Positions 25,579 through 26,986 of a DNA stretch of 26,986 nt are shown here, piece by piece. A model generated the notes under the pieces. It saw only the letters and a program-made list of their open reading frames with translations, ran no database searches and was not told the origin of the DNA. Positions within the stretch are counted from its first letter, which is position 1, and the number at the start of each line of letters is the position of its first letter. Made by a program: the position numbers and the translations under genes. This DNA is from Rhodanobacter sp. (lineage in GTDB: Bacteria > Pseudomonadota > Gammaproteobacteria > Xanthomonadales > Rhodanobacteraceae), in assembly GCA_026193555.1 (NCBI GenBank), contig JAPHUU010000111.1:1-26986 (forward strand). The letters run 5' to 3'.

Positions 25579-26319
25579 ATGCCCAAGCTGTTTCGTCGCC
25601 CCTTGCTGACTCGCCTGCTGCGCCTGATGGCAGCCTTCGCGCTGACGTGGGTCGTACTGAGCTGGTTGCTGGTGCTGCTGTTGCGCTTCGTGCCGCCATG
25701 GACCTCGGCGGTGATGCTGGAGCGCCAGGCCAGCGCATGGCTGCACCATGAGCCGGGTTTTCACCTGCGCCAGCACTGGGTGCCCTGGCAGCAGGTCTCA
25801 CCCTGGGTGCCGCTGGCCATGGTCGCCGGCGAGGATCAGAAATTCCCCTACCATCATGGCTTCGATTTCGCGTCCATCGACAAGGCGATCGACGCGGCCG
25901 ACGACGGCAGGCGGCTGCGCGGCGCCAGCACGATCTCTCAGCAGACGGCCAAGAACCTGTTCCTGTGGAACGGACGCAGCTTCGTGCGCAAGGGGCTGGA
26001 GGCCTATTTCACCGTGCTGCTGGAACTGACCTGGCCCAAGCGGCGCATCCTCGAGGTGTACATGAACATTGCCGAGCTTGGCAACGGCATCTACGGCGTG
26101 GGCGCCGCCAGCGAGGCGTACTTCGGAATCCCGCCGGCACGGCTCAGCCCGGCACAGGCGGCGCGCCTGGCGGCGGTGCTGCCCAGTCCGCGTCGGATGC
26201 ATGCCGACCGCCCCAGCACCTACGTACTGCGTCGCGCCGATTGGATCGAGCAGCAAATGGCCCAGCTGGGTGGCCCCGGGTATCTCGATGGCCACGCGCC
26301 ACCACAGGTTCCGCACTGA
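25579..26319 (+). CDS. mtgA: Monofunctional biosynthetic peptidoglycan transglycosylase
   Basis: An inner-membrane GT51 enzyme that polymerises lipid II into glycan strands. The product is 246 residues (E. coli about 242): a short cytoplasmic tail, one membrane helix (about 14-36) and a periplasmic GT51 domain. GT51 motifs: GEDQKFPYHHG with the catalytic E85, GASTISQQTAKNLFL, RKGLEAYFTVLLEL..KRRILEVYMNIAELGNGIYGVGAAS and the following YFG. There is no transpeptidase domain, which distinguishes it from class A PBPs. GTG 25573 is an alternative start two codons earlier; neither has a good Shine-Dalgarno. Confidence 0.94.
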   Translation: MPKLFRRPLLTRLLRLMAAFALTWVVLSWLLVLLLRFVPPWTSAVMLERQASAWLHHEPGFHLRQHWVPWQQVSPWVPLAMVAGEDQKFPYHHGFDFASIDKAIDAADDGRRLRGASTISQQTAKNLFLWNGRSFVRKGLEAYFTVLLELTWPKRRILEVYMNIAELGNGIYGVGAASEAYFGIPPARLSPAQAARLAAVLPSPRRMHADRPSTYVLRRADWIEQQMAQLGGPGYLDGHAPPQVPH

Positions 26320-26361
26320 GCCGGTACAACCGTTGATTGGCCGGAATCGGCTCCGTTTCGC

Positions 26362-26367
26362 TACGAT
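26362..26367 (+). promoter_or_regulatory. Possible -10 element of the glycosyltransferase gene
   Basis: TACGAT in the context CGCTACGATGC, 26 nt before the ATG. The -35 (TTGGCC) is at a 19-bp spacing, so the promoter is weakly supported. Confidence 0.3.
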
Positions 26368-26393
26368 GCACCATCCATTTCCGGGTTCCTCCC

Positions 26394-26986
26394 ATGCCAC
26401 AGCTGACCATTGTCGTCCCCGCCTACAACGAATCGGCCGTGCTGCGGACGTTTCATCAGCGGCTGGCCAAGGTGCTGGATGAGCTTCCGCTGGATGCCAG
26501 CGTGCTCTATGTCGATGACGGCAGCGCCGACGACACCTGGGCGATCATCGAGGCACTCGCCGCCGAGGATCCGCGTACCGGCGCAATCAAGCTCTCGCGC
26601 AACTTCGGCAAGGAGGCCGCGCTGACCGCCGGCCTCGATCACGTGACGGCCGATGCGGCGGTGGTGATCGACGCCGACCTGCAGGATCCGCCCGAGCTGA
26701 TCCCGGCCCTCGTCGCACAATGGAAGGCCGGCTACGACGTGGTGTACGCCACCCGCAGCGCGCGCGAAGGCGAGAGCTCATTCAAGCGCTTCACCGCCGC
26801 AGCGTTCTACCGCAGCATGGAGCGCCTGTCGGATACCGCCATCCCGCGCGACACCGGTGATTTCCGCCTGCTGTCGCGGCGCGCACTCGATGCATTGAGC
26901 CTGTTGCGCGAGCGCCAGCGATTCATGAAGGGACTGTTCAGCTGGATCGGCTATCGGCAGACCGCCGTGCATTACCTGCGCGAGCC
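26394..26986 (+). CDS. Glycosyltransferase family 2 (GtrB/ArnC/dolichol-phosphate-sugar synthase type), C-terminus beyond window
   Basis: The first 197 codons of a GT2 enzyme that transfers a sugar from a nucleotide donor to a polyprenyl phosphate at the inner membrane. GT-A fold landmarks: IVVPAYNE (6-13), YVDDGSADDTW, KLSRNFGKEAALTAGLDHV, the metal/donor-binding DADLQDPPELIP and GDFRLLSRRALDAL. The acceptor-loop region includes REGESSFKR. Family members run to about 310-340 residues with two C-terminal membrane helices, which would lie outside the window. It follows mtgA by 74 nt on the same strand and could be co-transcribed, but it has a -10-like element of its own. The sugar and the downstream pathway cannot be told from this part. 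Confidence 0.88.
   Translation, partial: MPQLTIVVPAYNESAVLRTFHQRLAKVLDELPLDASVLYVDDGSADDTWAIIEALAAEDPRTGAIKLSRNFGKEAALTAGLDHVTADAAVVIDADLQDPPELIPALVAQWKAGYDVVYATRSAREGESSFKRFTAAAFYRSMERLSDTAIPRDTGDFRLLSRRALDALSLLRERQRFMKGLFSWIGYRQTAVHYLRE

Overview
The window is a stretch of bacterial chromosome with high GC content (an estimated two thirds by eye). It looks like a member of the Xanthomonadales, most likely the Rhodanobacteraceae (Rhodanobacter/Dyella/Luteibacter type). This rests on gene content: a MetX-type homoserine acyltransferase followed by a MetB-type PLP enzyme, a second EF-G, GTP-dependent PEP carboxykinase, an E. coli-like long FadE, and a GTAGGAGCGCAC-type extragenic palindrome. 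No database search was possible, so the genus is an inference. I saw no mobile element, CRISPR array, tRNA or rRNA.

Left part (1-5.2 kb). A methionine operon on the minus strand runs metX then metB (metB is cut by the window start). It begins with a clear SAM-I (S-box) riboswitch, a hairpin covering the metX Shine-Dalgarno, a good sigma-70 promoter, and tandem octamers matching the MetJ consensus. Diverging from it are a putative Fe(II)/2-oxoglutarate amino-acid dioxygenase with a C10 tract in its promoter region, a DUF1304 membrane protein and an M24 metallopeptidase. An unrecognised 157-residue protein follows, preceded by a textbook sigma-54 -24/-12 promoter and a 21-bp palindrome.

Middle (5.2-12.3 kb, plus strand). 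Two translation GTPases, EF-G2 (fusA2) and release factor 3 (prfC), flank a secreted M20 metallopeptidase. Strong intrinsic terminators follow fusA2 and the peptidase. A CPBP-family membrane protease ends the block.

Fatty acid/gluconeogenesis block (12.3-18.4 kb). A minus-strand operon of an alpha/beta hydrolase and fadE diverges from a TetR regulator, which is followed by pckG. Both divergent genes have a -10 element exactly 7 nt before the ATG and no Shine-Dalgarno, so both are probably leaderless. GTATGG/CCATAC half-sites overlap both -10 elements, suggesting that the TetR protein controls both.

Right part (18.4-27 kb). An ECF sigma factor, a probable one-TM anti-sigma factor and a secreted DUF4097 protein form a tight operon. 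Then come a minus-strand exported, probably outer-membrane, protein; a 969-residue GAF-GAF-GGDEF-EAL c-di-GMP enzyme; hslO (Hsp33) diverging from mtgA (monofunctional transglycosylase); and a GtrB/ArnC-like glycosyltransferase cut by the window end. The long ORFs opposite real genes are high-GC shadows and are left out.
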